This document shows, in pieces, positions 1 through 9,664 of a stretch of DNA of 44,733 nt. Both the position numbers and the translations under genes were made by a program. Origin of the DNA: Nostoc sp. NMS8 (GTDB lineage: Bacteria; Cyanobacteriota; Cyanobacteriia; Cyanobacteriales; Nostocaceae); NCBI RefSeq assembly GCF_017115045.1, contig NZ_JABXKK010000103.1, forward strand, positions 1-44,733, read 5' to 3'. A model generated the notes under the pieces. The model saw nothing but the letters and a program-made list of their open reading frames with translations, searched no databases and had not been told where the DNA came from. Position 1 is the first letter of the stretch; every line of letters begins with the position of its first letter.

Positions 1-88
1 TACAATTTCCATATGGCTATCGAGTCGGTGCAAGTTTTTTCTAATCAGCACCTTAATGGTTCGATAGCTTTCTTGTCTATTCCGTCAA

Positions 89-460
89 CTAAAAATTGTC
101 CGGAGTATTGTTAATAGTTACTGGTGTTTTATACTGGGATTGTCTTTGATAGGTGTAGTATTCGTTAAACCACTCGTCACGTTGCTCTGCTGATTGCAGA
201 AAGTTGTTTAGTCCAATGTGGTAATCAAGGTTTAACTGCTTGTAGAAATCAATTATAGTTTTATCCCAGCTGATACCATACTCTACCTGCACATCACGGT
301 TAAAGAAAAGTTTGGGTTTATATCCTGCAATGATTAACTGCCTAGTCAACTTTTGCACGATGTCTGTAGAATTACCTTCAAATAAGCACAACCGACTACC
401 TAACTTTTGCAGATTTGAGTTGAGATTTTCCAAGCTTTTCATCACACAGCAGATGGTCAA
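89..460 (-). pseudogene. Photolyase/cryptochrome N-terminal domain fragment
   Basis: The 123-codon frame resembles the alpha/beta antenna-binding domain of the DNA photolyase/cryptochrome family. It has the 'L..LN..L..LGSRLCLFEG' strand-helix pattern, a 'VQKL' helix, then 'FNRDVQVEYGISWDK' and 'WFNEYYTYQR'. A full member has roughly 480-550 residues with a C-terminal FAD-binding domain, which is absent here. The frame starts at a TTG directly after an in-frame TAA and stops at 89, so both ends are lost. I infer a decayed remnant with no photorepair activity. The family call rests on remembered sequence pattern only. Confidence 0.5.
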
Positions 461-719
461 TTAGAGTCATTTGCTCATCCATTTCACCACCCAGGAGCAA
501 GATAATGTTGAACTCTCGGTCAATGTGATATTTTTTCTGTAACACTTATTGTCTGCCTTACGATTGAGTACATTTTTCCCTATCTCAATCACTGTAAGGC
601 TTTGGGTTTCGCACTCCTGACTAGTCTAAACTAGAAATAACCGCATCTGTGACTGCAACAAATTGAATTTTTCTTTAGTCTTTTGAACAGTCGTTTGATT
701 TTTTAAGAAGGTATCTACT

Positions 720-1100
720 ATGAATCGAATTCTCAAACGCGCATTTCTACCCAGTTTCATGGCTGCCAGTTTAACTGGAATCTCCTTAGTTCCTCTTCAA
801 CCAGCAGCAGCTAACGACCGGATTTTAGGAGATGCAGCCCTTGGTGCTGGTACTTGTGTAGTAACTGGAGCTGCTAGAAGACGCGGTACTGTTTTACGCA
901 ATGCTGCTAAGTGTGCTGCGGCTGGTGCTGCCGTCAATTTGGTTGGACGTAAGAAAAAACGTAACTTAGGTAGAGATGCCGCAGTCGGTGCAGCAACTAG
1001 CGCCGGGGTTCGTGCTATTCTTGGCGGGCGCGAAGATGTGGCTGGCGATTTATTAGATGGCGCAGCAGCAGGTGCAACTATTAATATATTGAGGAGATAA
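720..1100 (+). CDS. Secreted glycine-zipper-like small protein
   Basis: The product has 126 residues. Residues 1-31 look like a Sec signal peptide: basic 'MNRILKR', a hydrophobic core, and a probable cut after 'PAAA'. The mature part is rich in Ala and Gly, with repeated 'GDAALGAGT', 'GRDAAVGAATSAG' and 'AAAGA' segments, typical of glycine-zipper proteins that pack in or on membranes. Basic patches (ARRR, RKKKR) alternate with the Gly/Ala stretches. The ATG is preceded by AAGAAGG about 8 nt upstream. No enzymatic motif is visible, and the function is unknown. Confidence 0.7.
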   Translation: MNRILKRAFLPSFMAASLTGISLVPLQPAAANDRILGDAALGAGTCVVTGAARRRGTVLRNAAKCAAAGAAVNLVGRKKKRNLGRDAAVGAATSAGVRAILGGREDVAGDLLDGAAAGATINILRR

Positions 1101-1152
1101 ACTCTCAATTCGTAATCTCTAATTCCGACTTTAGAGTTTACGAATTTATCTT

Positions 1153-1183
1153 GCAACTTCTCTAGCAGAATTAGAGAAGTTGC
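1153..1183 (+). terminator. Perfect 12-bp hairpin between glycine-zipper and IF-3-like genes
   Basis: GCAACTTCTCTA at 1153-1164 pairs perfectly with TAGAGAAGTTGC at 1172-1183 across a 7-nt loop. No T tract follows. It may therefore be a transcript-end stabiliser or a translational control element for the IF-3-like gene 53 nt downstream, rather than a classic terminator. Confidence 0.5.
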
Positions 1184-1236
1184 TCCCACTAGATAGGTAG
1201 TTAGAAACCGCATCTAGACAAAGAAAACTCAGGGAG

Positions 1237-1617
1237 GTGGGTTTCAAAAGCCTAAAGTTAGACCTCGTATTAGTGTCTGAAGGAAAAGAGGCTCCAGTTG
1301 CAAAGATTCTGAATTATGGCAAGCTTCAGTATCAAAAGAAAAAGCGTCAGGCACAAAGTGCTAGACCAGTAGTAAAAGAAGTTCGGTTTGGTTTGAATAT
1401 AGGTATAGCTGATTATAAGTTACGTATTGAACAAGCAGTTGGGTGGTTGAGTAAAGGCGATTCGATGAAGTTTGCCGTTCGTTTACGAGATCGGGAACAT
1501 CAATATCGTGAGCAAGCTGGAGAATTATTAGATCGGGTTGTAACTGATCTCAACTCTGTAGGAAAAGTTCAATCACTTGATAAGCGTTCACTAATTGCTT
1601 TAATCATTCCTGCCTAA
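1237..1617 (+). CDS. IF-3-like protein lacking most of the N-terminal domain
   Basis: The 126 residues follow translation initiation factor IF-3. There is the end of the N-domain ('LDLVLVSEGKEAPVAKILNYGK'-type segment, residues 9-29), a basic linker helix (YQKKKRQAQ), and then the C-domain: 'VKEVRFGLNIGIADYKLRIEQA', 'WLSKGDSMKFAVRLRDRE' and 'LLDRVVTDL'. Canonical bacterial IF-3 has about 170-180 residues, so about 50 N-terminal residues are missing. The frame is open back to 1201 without an ATG. The best start is GTG 1237, although GGGAGG overlaps it. IF-3 C-domain binds the 30S subunit. Whether this paralogue does so is inference. It is unlikely to be the housekeeping infC because of its divergence and truncation. 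Confidence 0.7.
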   Translation: MGFKSLKLDLVLVSEGKEAPVAKILNYGKLQYQKKKRQAQSARPVVKEVRFGLNIGIADYKLRIEQAVGWLSKGDSMKFAVRLRDREHQYREQAGELLDRVVTDLNSVGKVQSLDKRSLIALIIPA

Positions 1618-1763
1618 ATTACTTTTTAAGAGATATCTTAACTCTAGAAGTGTGATCGCTCTTGACTGCTGGCGAGTAACACTACTGTAATTAAACACTT
1701 TTAGTGTAAGTCTACTGCACAAACAGTGTCTTATCGCTGCTTTTTTTATCTGAAGGTTCTTTT

Positions 1764-4700
1764 TTAAATTTCTTTTATAAATAGTTTCTCACTAATGGGA
1801 ATATAAATTACAAATTCTGTTCCTTTTCCTAAAACAGAATTAACTTCAATTCTACCACCATGTATTTCTTCCACAATTTGTTGTGCGATCGCTAGTCCTA
1901 ATCCTGTGCCTTTTCCCACTGCTTTTGTAGTAAATAAATGGTCAAATATGCGTGTTTTGACATCTTCGTTTATTCCTGTACCATTATCAGCAATTGATAT
2001 TTTTAAGGTATTATTTTCAATGATAGCTCTCACTCTAATTTTATGTGGATTTAGCTTAAAATGCTCAAAGCTCCGACCTCTACTTGACTCATCTAAAGCA
2101 TCAATAGCATTAGCTAAAATATTCATAAATACCTGATTTAACTGTCCAGGAAAACACTCGATTGGTTGTAAATTATCGTATTCAGTTACAACTATAATTT
2201 CTGGACGTTGCTCATTCGCTTTCAGGCGATGTTTGAGAATTAAAATTGTACTATCAATGCCTTCATTGATGTTAAATGGCACTTTATAATCTTTATCGCC
2301 CCGGGAGAAAGTTCTTAAGCTGGTGCTGATATTTTTTAATCGCTCAGAAGCTATAACCATTGCGTCAACCATGTTTGGTATGTCTTCTAAGTTATAGTCT
2401 AAGTCAATTTCTTCAGCATGTTCGAGAATTTCTACTTCTGGATTCGGTAGAGCTTTTTGATATAATTTTAAGTGTTCAGTCATATCAGCCAAGATAGGTT
2501 TAGCTTGTTGGAGGCTAGTCGAAATAAAGCCGAGGGGATTGTTCATTTCGTGAGCTACTCCAGCAACTAAGTTACCAAGTGCAGACATTTTTTCATGTTG
2601 TATCATTTGCAGTTGGGCTTGTTGCAGTTCTTGCAGAGCATTTTCCAGTTCTTGAGATTTTTGCTTAATGGCAGCTTCAGCACGTTTGCGTTCACGAAGT
2701 GCAGCTTGCTGTTCGCTAATATCAATTAAAATTCCATCCCATACCATTTCACCATCCTCGCCGCGTTCTGGCTGAGAAGCAGCTTTTACCCATTTGATAT
2801 TCCCATTGGGTGTAACAATGCGCCACTCATGCTGAAATGGGGTAAGATTTTGTGCTGACTCAACAACTGCCTGAAATGCCTCTGCTCCATCGTCGGGATG
2901 TTCAAAATCACGCAGGCTACATTTCCCTGACAAGAAATCTTCTGCTGGGACTTCGTAAAGAGTTTGACACCCAGAACTGACATAGGGTACAGAAGCTGAA
3001 CCATCGGCTTTAATTCGGATCTGATAAATCATGCCAGGAACATTATCTGCTAGTTTCTGAAAGCGGGCTTCACTGAGCCGTAATTTTTCTAGAGATTGTT
3101 CTAACTGTTGAGTATAAATTTGTGCATCTTCATAAAGACGGGCATTTTCTAGAGAAATGGCCGCTTGGGTACAAAGAAAGTTGAGAATGAGGATGCGATC
3201 GCTTGTAAACACACTACTAGTAGAACGATTCTTTAAATACAAAATTCCAATTAAGCGTCCTTGATTGAGAATTGGCAAGCACAACAAACTTTTTGGTTGT
3301 CGTTGACTTAAATATTCATCAATTACAGGTAAATTGGTTTTGAGTTCGTCAATCATCACAATTTCTTCGGTGTTTTTGACGTACTGTATCAACTTAAGTG
3401 GTAAGTTGGGGTTGCCCTCTAAAGGTTCGGCACAAAGTTCTGTATTTTCGGGTGTAGCAATGGCTCTTACCAACCATTTTCCTTGAGTATTAGGTAAGAT
3501 TAAAGCACAACGTTCGCCCCCAGAATGTTGTAGAATAATCTGTGTTAATCTGTGCAGTAGTTCGTCTAGTTGAATCGTGCCGGAAATGGCTTGGGAGGCT
3601 TTGAGGATAGCAGCAAAATCAAAGCTACTAATGTCAGTGCTAGAAGAACGACCCAAAAGAGTGGAATTATGAACCGAGAGCGGGTGACTTACACTGCTCG
3701 ATATCGTTTCCAGCATGTGCAGTGATTGTACTCTCTGCTGGAGAATAACGCGTACTAAATCGGGATAGCGGTTTTCCAAATCCTCGGTTTTGGCTTTTGC
3801 GCCCCAACGAGCGTAACAGTAGTACGCCTCCTGCATATAGCCTGCTGCCACCTTCTGTTTGCCCCAACTTAGATAAAATTTAGCAGCCAGTTCATTGCTG
3901 AGTGCTTCATCTTGCACATAACCATGTGTTTTGGCTTGGGCAATAGCTAAATCGTAATGTTCCATCGCCTCAGTAAATTGACCAAGCACTCGATAGCGTT
4001 CTGCTGCTACAAGTTGCCAACGATGTTGATGATTGAATGGGGCATGAGTAGCCCAAATTTGTAGTTTTTCTTGATGGGCATTGATTCGCTCTAAAATGGC
4101 TGATTGTTCTTGGGCATTAACATCGGTGTAGCGTGCTAGATGAATTAAAGCATCATAAAAAACTCGGACAACTACCACGAAGTAGCCAGTTACAGCATTA
4201 CTATACTGTTCTGCTAAGGCTGCTTGTTGTGAGGCTGCTTCGTATTCTCCGAACAAATAACAGAGAACAGCTTGATTGAGATGAAGATAGAATAACCCCG
4301 TGCGATTGCTGGCAGCTTGGAAGCTGGGTAAGATTTGGGCAGCATTGAAGACTTTGCCCTCTAAACAATAGGGAACTTCCGCTTCTCCTAATAAATTGAG
4401 AATCGCTTGCTGGTAGCATTCATAATATTTTATCGTTGCTTCTTGTTTGGCTTGGCTGATGACTTGCCGATAAGTCTCCATTTCTTCAGCCAAATCATTT
4501 AATTCTCGACCACTCCAATAGCTACACTGACTATATGACACTAAGTTCAACGCCATACATACCCAATCTCCGGTTTCTAAGCCGCTCTGATAAGCTTCTA
4601 ACAAAGATGGGATACTGTGATTTAATGGTTCTTTCCAATGCCGAATAAAACTGTTGACAATAAAGTAAGCTCTGCTTTTAAAAGCGTTAATCTGGTGTTG

Positions 4701-7646
4701 TTCTAGTAACTTTAATGAAAGCTGTCCAAACTCATACCCAGCATCAATATCTCCAATAAAACCACAAAGAGTCACTCCATAGTCTGCATAAGAAAAGATA
4801 GCAATAGATGAATTGCCAAACTGGATAGCCATCTCCACTTGCTTAGATGTAAGTAATGGTAACAGTGTCGGTTTACCAATGTACGCAGAGGAAACCAGTG
4901 TAGTCATTATTTGCATGGCTGCAAGTTGATGCGGATCGCTCATTGCAGGCAAATCCAGCAAACTTAAGGGTGCGCGCCCCATCCATAGTTGTCTTGTCTG
5001 TTGGACTGCTGCGCTAATATCTGCCATCATTGGCTGTTCGGGAAATTCCACACCGAGTAATTTCAACACTTGCAATCCAGTCTCAATTACTTTAGCAAAT
5101 TGACCTTGAGACCGAAATGCCGTCATTCGGGTTTCATAGACTTTAATAGTATCAAGTAAAGAACTAGCAGATTGCAACACAACATCACCCCATCCTGCCA
5201 GCTTGTCAAAGTCTGTATTGAGGCAGGCAGCTTCTAAACGCTCATTATGCAGATTCAGAGTTAATCTGTAATGTTCTGTCCAGCCATCAAAGGGCAGTAA
5301 GTCAATACCTTGAGTACAATATTTGACAGCAGCATTATAGGCGATCGCTGCTTTGGCTTTGCACCCCGCTAGCAAATTCAGTTGTGCTAACTCTAGTTTT
5401 TTGTCAAGCTGAGTTATCAAATCAATGCCTTTATTCAAGTGATTGACAATTTCAAAGATATTGTCTAGTTGAGTTGCAGGCGTGTTAGTGTGCAATAATT
5501 GACCGATCGCCAAATGAGTAGCTTGTTTTTGGTCTTCGGGAATTAAATAATAAGCAGCTTGTTGGACGCGATCGTGCAGAAAGCGATAAGCAACATTTTC
5601 AATATTGTTAGTATTAACTTCTTGCTCATGGCTGAGATAAAACTTATAAACTTGACTTTGCGGTAAAATCAATCCTTCTTGCAAAGCCTTCCACAAAGCA
5701 TCTGCCACTTTTTGTGACGACTGTTGTGAAACAATTGCCAAAGTAGTTAAATCAAAAGAGTTCCCAATACAAGCAGCTAGCTTCAGGATATTTTGCGTTT
5801 GCTGGTGCAATTTCTGTAACTGAGTAGCCATAAATTCCACCACATCATCAGTCACAGATAGCGCATTGACTTGAGCAAAATCGCATTCCCAGTAACCTTG
5901 CTCGCGATTAAATTTAATTTGTTTATTTTCGTATAAAGCTTTGAGAAACTGCGTGATAAAAAAGGGATTGCCTTTAGTTTTGCGATTGATTAATTCTGTT
6001 AGAGGGCGCGATATATGTGTCGTACAATGTAAAGTATCAGCCACTAACTGATTAGTATCATTCAAGTCAAGGGGGGCAAGAGTAATAGTATTAACAGTCT
6101 TGCCAGCCTTCTTGAGTTCTTCCACCTTCAACATAAATGGATGTGCGGCTGACACTTCATTATCTCGATAAGCACCTAACAAAAGTAGATATTTTTGGTT
6201 TTCCATCAGCAGTTTAATTAACTGTAGCGAAGCCAAATCTGCCCACTGTAAATCATCCAGAAACATTACTAGTGGATGTTCCCTTATGGTGAAAACAGCA
6301 ATAAACTTTTGAAAGAGTAAATTAAATCGATTTTGTACCGCCGTTCCCGATAGTTCTGGTGGAGGCGGTTGTTTACCAATTACCTGTTCTAATTCTGGAA
6401 TTACTTCAATCAAAACTTGCCCATTATCTCCAAGAACTTGAAGAATTTGATTGCGCCAGTGTACCAATTGTGCATCTGATTCTGACAACAATTGCGCCAT
6501 TAAGTCGCGTAAAGCTTGCACAAAGGCGGATAAGGGAATATTACGATTGAATTGGTCAAACTTACCTTTGATAAAATAACCCTGCTGACGGGTAATTGGT
6601 TTGTGGACTTCATTCACAACAGCAGTTTTCCCAATCCCGGAAAATCCCGCTACTAGCACGATTTCTGATGTGCCGTGAGCCACACGCTCAAATGCTTGTA
6701 ATAAGCTAGCTACTTCTGCTTCTCTGCCATATAACTTTTCCGGGATCGAGAAGCGATCGCAGACATCCGACTGACCGATTTCAAAATCTCTAATTTTTCC
6801 TGTATCTTGAATTTGGGCTAAACAAAGTTCTAAATCATGCCTTAATCCCAAGGCACTTTGATATCTATCTTCGGCGTTTTTCGCCATTAACTTCATGACA
6901 ATATTCCATAAAACCTTTGGTATTTCTTTGCTTCTGCCTTCTAGCTGCGATGGCATTTTTGCCAGATGACAATGTACCAATTCCATCGGGTCATCACAAT
7001 TAAATGGTAACTTTCCAGTTAATATTTCATAGAATGTTACACCCAGAGAATAATAATCGCTGCGGTAGTCGATACCACGGTTCATTCTGCCTGTTTGTTC
7101 TGGGGAAATATAGGCGAGAGTTCCTTCTAAGACATTTGGATTTTTAATTTCTTGGGTTTCTTTAGGTAATAATGAAGCAATACTAAAGTCAATGAGTTGA
7201 ATTTGTCTTGTATGGGGATGAATCAGAATATTTGCTGGTTTAATATCTTTATGAATAATGTGACTTTCGTGTAAATCATGGATAATACGGGTTAGTTGAA
7301 TAGCAATATTTAAAACTTCTATTAAGGATAAAATTGAGTTTTTAATGTATTCTCTTAAAGAAATTTCTCCGATATCTGCCATCACCAAAATATAGCTATT
7401 GCCATAGGTTTCTAGCGATAAAGGATAAATAACTCCAGCAATATTGAGATTTTTACTGATCGTATACTGATGGCGAAATTGTAGTAATTCGTTAAAGCTG
7501 GGATACTCTAAGGTCAGAAATTTAATAATGACTGGAAGTTGATCTGATTGGCGGATAGCTCGATATACATTGGTTCTGGAGCCAGCGTACAGTTGAGAGT
7601 TAATTTGATATCCTGGAATGATGGGGATAGAGTTCACAGTCGCCAT
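1764..7646 (-). CDS. Trifunctional Ser/Thr kinase / AAA ATPase / GAF-PAS histidine kinase (HstK type)
   Basis: This 1960-residue signalling protein carries, in order: a eukaryotic-type kinase at about 10-275 (catalytic loop 'HKDIKPANIL' near 137, then DFS in place of DFG near 158); an AAA_16-type ATPase at about 300-560 (P-loop 'GFSGIGKT' near 338, Walker B 'FLDDLQWAD' near 466); a long alpha-helical, TPR-like region at about 650-1220; a GAF domain at about 1340-1500; a PAS domain at about 1525-1645; a coiled coil; and a histidine kinase with H-box 'AHEMNNP' near 1697 plus G-boxes 'ADNGTGI' and 'GKGTGLGLAIA' near 1885-1913. This architecture is known from heterocystous cyanobacteria. No transmembrane segment is seen, so it is probably cytosolic. 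It is transcribed alone, with no adjacent response regulator. The start ATG at 7646 gives MATVNS. Confidence 0.95.
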   Translation of the reverse strand: MATVNSIPIIPGYQINSQLYAGSRTNVYRAIRQSDQLPVIIKFLTLEYPSFNELLQFRHQYTISKNLNIAGVIYPLSLETYGNSYILVMADIGEISLREYIKNSILSLIEVLNIAIQLTRIIHDLHESHIIHKDIKPANILIHPHTRQIQLIDFSIASLLPKETQEIKNPNVLEGTLAYISPEQTGRMNRGIDYRSDYYSLGVTFYEILTGKLPFNCDDPMELVHCHLAKMPSQLEGRSKEIPKVLWNIVMKLMAKNAEDRYQSALGLRHDLELCLAQIQDTGKIRDFEIGQSDVCDRFSIPEKLYGREAEVASLLQAFERVAHGTSEIVLVAGFSGIGKTAVVNEVHKPITRQQGYFIKGKFDQFNRNIPLSAFVQALRDLMAQLLSESDAQLVHWRNQILQVLGDNGQVLIEVIPELEQVIGKQPPPPELSGTAVQNRFNLLFQKFIAVFTIREHPLVMFLDDLQWADLASLQLIKLLMENQKYLLLLGAYRDNEVSAAHPFMLKVEELKKAGKTVNTITLAPLDLNDTNQLVADTLHCTTHISRPLTELINRKTKGNPFFITQFLKALYENKQIKFNREQGYWECDFAQVNALSVTDDVVEFMATQLQKLHQQTQNILKLAACIGNSFDLTTLAIVSQQSSQKVADALWKALQEGLILPQSQVYKFYLSHEQEVNTNNIENVAYRFLHDRVQQAAYYLIPEDQKQATHLAIGQLLHTNTPATQLDNIFEIVNHLNKGIDLITQLDKKLELAQLNLLAGCKAKAAIAYNAAVKYCTQGIDLLPFDGWTEHYRLTLNLHNERLEAACLNTDFDKLAGWGDVVLQSASSLLDTIKVYETRMTAFRSQGQFAKVIETGLQVLKLLGVEFPEQPMMADISAAVQQTRQLWMGRAPLSLLDLPAMSDPHQLAAMQIMTTLVSSAYIGKPTLLPLLTSKQVEMAIQFGNSSIAIFSYADYGVTLCGFIGDIDAGYEFGQLSLKLLEQHQINAFKSRAYFIVNSFIRHWKEPLNHSIPSLLEAYQSGLETGDWVCMALNLVSYSQCSYWSGRELNDLAEEMETYRQVISQAKQEATIKYYECYQQAILNLLGEAEVPYCLEGKVFNAAQILPSFQAASNRTGLFYLHLNQAVLCYLFGEYEAASQQAALAEQYSNAVTGYFVVVVRVFYDALIHLARYTDVNAQEQSAILERINAHQEKLQIWATHAPFNHQHRWQLVAAERYRVLGQFTEAMEHYDLAIAQAKTHGYVQDEALSNELAAKFYLSWGKQKVAAGYMQEAYYCYARWGAKAKTEDLENRYPDLVRVILQQRVQSLHMLETISSSVSHPLSVHNSTLLGRSSSTDISSFDFAAILKASQAISGTIQLDELLHRLTQIILQHSGGERCALILPNTQGKWLVRAIATPENTELCAEPLEGNPNLPLKLIQYVKNTEEIVMIDELKTNLPVIDEYLSQRQPKSLLCLPILNQGRLIGILYLKNRSTSSVFTSDRILILNFLCTQAAISLENARLYEDAQIYTQQLEQSLEKLRLSEARFQKLADNVPGMIYQIRIKADGSASVPYVSSGCQTLYEVPAEDFLSGKCSLRDFEHPDDGAEAFQAVVESAQNLTPFQHEWRIVTPNGNIKWVKAASQPERGEDGEMVWDGILIDISEQQAALRERKRAEAAIKQKSQELENALQELQQAQLQMIQHEKMSALGNLVAGVAHEMNNPLGFISTSLQQAKPILADMTEHLKLYQKALPNPEVEILEHAEEIDLDYNLEDIPNMVDAMVIASERLKNISTSLRTFSRGDKDYKVPFNINEGIDSTILILKHRLKANEQRPEIIVVTEYDNLQPIECFPGQLNQVFMNILANAIDALDESSRGRSFEHFKLNPHKIRVRAIIENNTLKISIADNGTGINEDVKTRIFDHLFTTKAVGKGTGLGLAIAQQIVEEIHGGRIEVNSVLGKGTEFVIYIPISEKLFIKEI

Positions 7647-8325
7647 CTCTACATACCTTATGACAGAATTTTGTTTTCCTTACTGACATTAGTATTCCCA
7701 TCAACTTGATGTTATATAACGCTATCGAGAGGATTTGATGGTTGTTTTCGGCAAAACCAATACTTTTTGGTCAGAAGCAAATCATAGCCGCAATGAATTA
7801 ACTCAAATTATTTAGGGAGGTGGAGAGTGAAAAAGGAGTACGATTCTCCCTATCAGTAATTTATGCGCTCGACGACAGTGGGCGTTTACACCGAGGGCAA
7901 AGACGCAAAATAGTCCCTCATAACAATTCGCTGCTTTTCCCAATTCGCAATACCAGAAATTTATACCAAGTTGAAGTCAAAGATATTAACTTCAGTAGAT
8001 CGAAATGATTTCTAGAAGCCTTACCAATTGCTTATTTGAGCCAGTGTATAGAATTCACTGGAATCCTCTTCTAATCTGCTGTTCGAGTAATTCTGTTGTC
8101 AATTAACTCTGCTGCTATCGCAAATGAACGTTTGTGTTAGTCCCAAACCATCGGCTAAAATTCTTATTATTCCGCCAACTTACCAAAGTTTTCGATCTAC
8201 TGAAAGTCGCTACAGCAGTAGCCGTGCATTGTTAATTTTCGTATGCTGCTTGATTGTTATTCATTTTCCCCTTTCCTAACTAGGGGTAGTAATGCTAGAT
8301 TTTCTGCAATACTTCAGGGTGATTT
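7647..8325. other. Intergenic stretch with only doubtful small frames
   Basis: This 680-bp stretch separates the kinase start from the HU gene. Two frames on + are possible but weak. One is GTG 7820 to 8008 (62 codons, with GGGAGG overlapping the start). The other is ATG 8124 to 8279 (51 codons, ending in a hydrophobic 'ALLIFVCCLIVIHF' segment that could span a membrane). Neither shows a recognisable domain or a good ribosome binding site. The stretch presumably also holds the promoters of both flanking genes, but no convincing -35/-10 pair stands out. Confidence 0.35.
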
Positions 8326-8601
8326 ATGAACAAAGGTGAACTAGTGGATGCTGTAGCAGCAAAGGCCAACATCACAAAAAAGCAAGCTGATGAAGTAATC
8401 ACTGCTTTTTTGTCAGTCGTTACTGAGGCTGTAGCTAATGGGGAGAAGGTAACGCTCATTGGTTTTGGGTCATTTGAGAGACGCGAACGTGCCGAGCGTG
8501 AAGGGCGTAATCCGAAAACCAATGAGCCAATGACTATCCCAGCGACCAAAGTACCTGCGTTTTCTGCTGGGAAACAGTTTAAAGAAAAAGTAGCGCCATA
8601 A
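8326..8601 (+). CDS. hup: HU-family DNA-binding protein
   Basis: The 91-residue protein matches the HU/IHF family at full length. The helical N-terminus starts 'MNKGELVDAVAAKANITKKQA', followed by the beta-arm signature 'GFGSFERRERAEREGRNP' and 'IPATKVPAFSAGKQFK'. HU dimers bend and compact DNA in the nucleoid without strong sequence preference. CAGGGTGATTT precedes the ATG. The gene converges on the broken GIY-YIG gene, with 17 bp between the two stops. Whether this is the chromosomal housekeeping HU or an accessory copy cannot be told here. Confidence 0.95.
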   Translation: MNKGELVDAVAAKANITKKQADEVITAFLSVVTEAVANGEKVTLIGFGSFERRERAEREGRNPKTNEPMTIPATKVPAFSAGKQFKEKVAP

Positions 8602-8618
8602 AGCATAAGTAAGCCACC

Positions 8619-9180
8619 CTATCCAAAAGGTTGCCCCCAGCGCTCCCAGTTCTCCTTATTAAATGGACTGCGCCACTTCAAAATAAGGTTTAACTCCAAC
8701 TCTTGCCGTGTGCGTCGAGCAACCGGAGCATCCCACCAAAATGCGGCGTTGACTGCTGGAGAGTAACCCATAGCGATAATGTAAATCCTGGTAGCTGGCG
8801 ATGTAATCTTTGCAGGCGTGTATACCCTGCCATCGCTTGTTACTGCGGCAGGTTTCGCCCACGTACAACACAACACAAGCCGCCGAGTCTATGATGAAAT
8901 ACAGACAAGCTTCTCCAGGACTATCAACTGGCATTCGATAAAACGACATTGGCACAAGCCGCAGCAAGAGTGGATCAATTTGGTCTGGATTGCAGTGTTT
9001 AGGGGTAAGGTCAAATAACGCCGTCTGGTGTGGTGGTTTGTTCTCTCTTACCTTCTGCTGATATTCAAAAATCTGAGATTTCCACTTCAACAACGCCTCA
9101 AGGCTCATTACCAGTGTCTCTGCTGTGCGTGCTGGTGTGACGGTCAAATCAGAAAATAAATTTAGCTGGTTAGGTTCCAA
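8619..9180 (-). pseudogene. GIY-YIG nuclease-family protein broken by a frameshift
   Basis: Codons from 9180 encode a protein with a GIY-YIG-like core ('ACLYFIIDSA...VLYVGET', then 'KRWQGIHACKDYI' and 'YQDLHYRYG'). The matching C-terminus ('AFWWDAPVARRTRQELELNLILKWRSPFN', 'RWGQPFG') continues in a different frame, down to 8619. The two frames meet near 8758-8768, where one extra base (or two missing) would explain the shift. Rejoined, the protein would have about 186 residues. GIY-YIG domains cut DNA using Tyr, Arg and Glu residues. The conserved C-terminal 'RQELELNLILKWRSPFN' helix lies beyond the break, so activity is doubtful unless the shift is a sequencing error. Confidence 0.75.
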
Positions 9181-9188
9181 GGTGATTA

Positions 9189-9323
9189 ATGGGAATGTAC
9201 AAACCAGTAGATTATCCCTTACAACTCGAGGGAGTTAAACTGTTAGCAGCTTACGATAGCGATCGCTGCATTTATTTTGGGCATTCTGAAAAGATAGCCT
9301 TTACTGAAGAAAGTCATGTTTAA
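9189..9323 (+). CDS. Possible 44-residue small protein, followed by an overlapping 20-codon frame
   Basis: ATG 9189 opens 44 codons beginning MGMYKPVDYPLQLEGV and ending 'FGHSEKIAFTEESHV'. A second ATG at 9316 overlaps its end and gives a 20-residue basic/acidic peptide (MFKGFGGPKKKS...) to 9378. The start is divergent from the broken GIY-YIG gene, 8 bp away. I do not recognise either. They may be pieces of the same decayed + strand gene run that continues at 9386. Confidence 0.35.
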   Translation: MGMYKPVDYPLQLEGVKLLAAYDSDRCIYFGHSEKIAFTEESHV

Positions 9324-9385
9324 AGGATTCGGTGGCCCAAAGAAAAAATCAGTGCTTGAAGAAAATGAACTGACTTAATTGTATT

Positions 9386-9649
9386 GTGCAGCACCCAGTT
9401 ACTCTTCGTTGGCAGACTTGGATATCATTTACTGGTCATGATATACAGTGTGTCACTGCCCATAATCAGCGAGAGGATGCTGGTAGAGTGGCTAAACAGA
9501 TGGCTGATGCTTGGAGTGAAGGGAAATACAAAACTGGGTAAGAGGTAACAGCTTTTATTAAATCTCTGCCGACTGATGCTGTCATAGATCCATTGCCCCA
9601 AAATATTGTGATGCAATTGAGTCAACAGGCATTAAGCGCAAGGAAATAA
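9386..9649 (+). pseudogene. Small unknown gene with an in-frame stop
   Basis: From GTG 9386 the frame reads 'VQHPVTLRWQTWISFTGHD', then 'ARVAKQMADAWSEGKYKTG'-like text, hits TAA at 9539-9541, and continues open in the same frame ('EVTAFIKSLPTDAVIDPLPQN', 'QQALSARK') to TAA 9647-9649. Both halves look like normal protein, so a single nonsense change in an 87-residue gene is the simplest reading. No known domain is recognised. Confidence 0.4.
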
Positions 9650-9664
9650 GAAAGAGCGAACGCT

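Noticed and set aside
797..1213. 138-codon open frame antisense to the glycine-zipper gene
   Set aside because: It is Ala/Pro/Arg-rich low-complexity text produced by the reverse of GCn/GGn codons; no ribosome site or family pattern.
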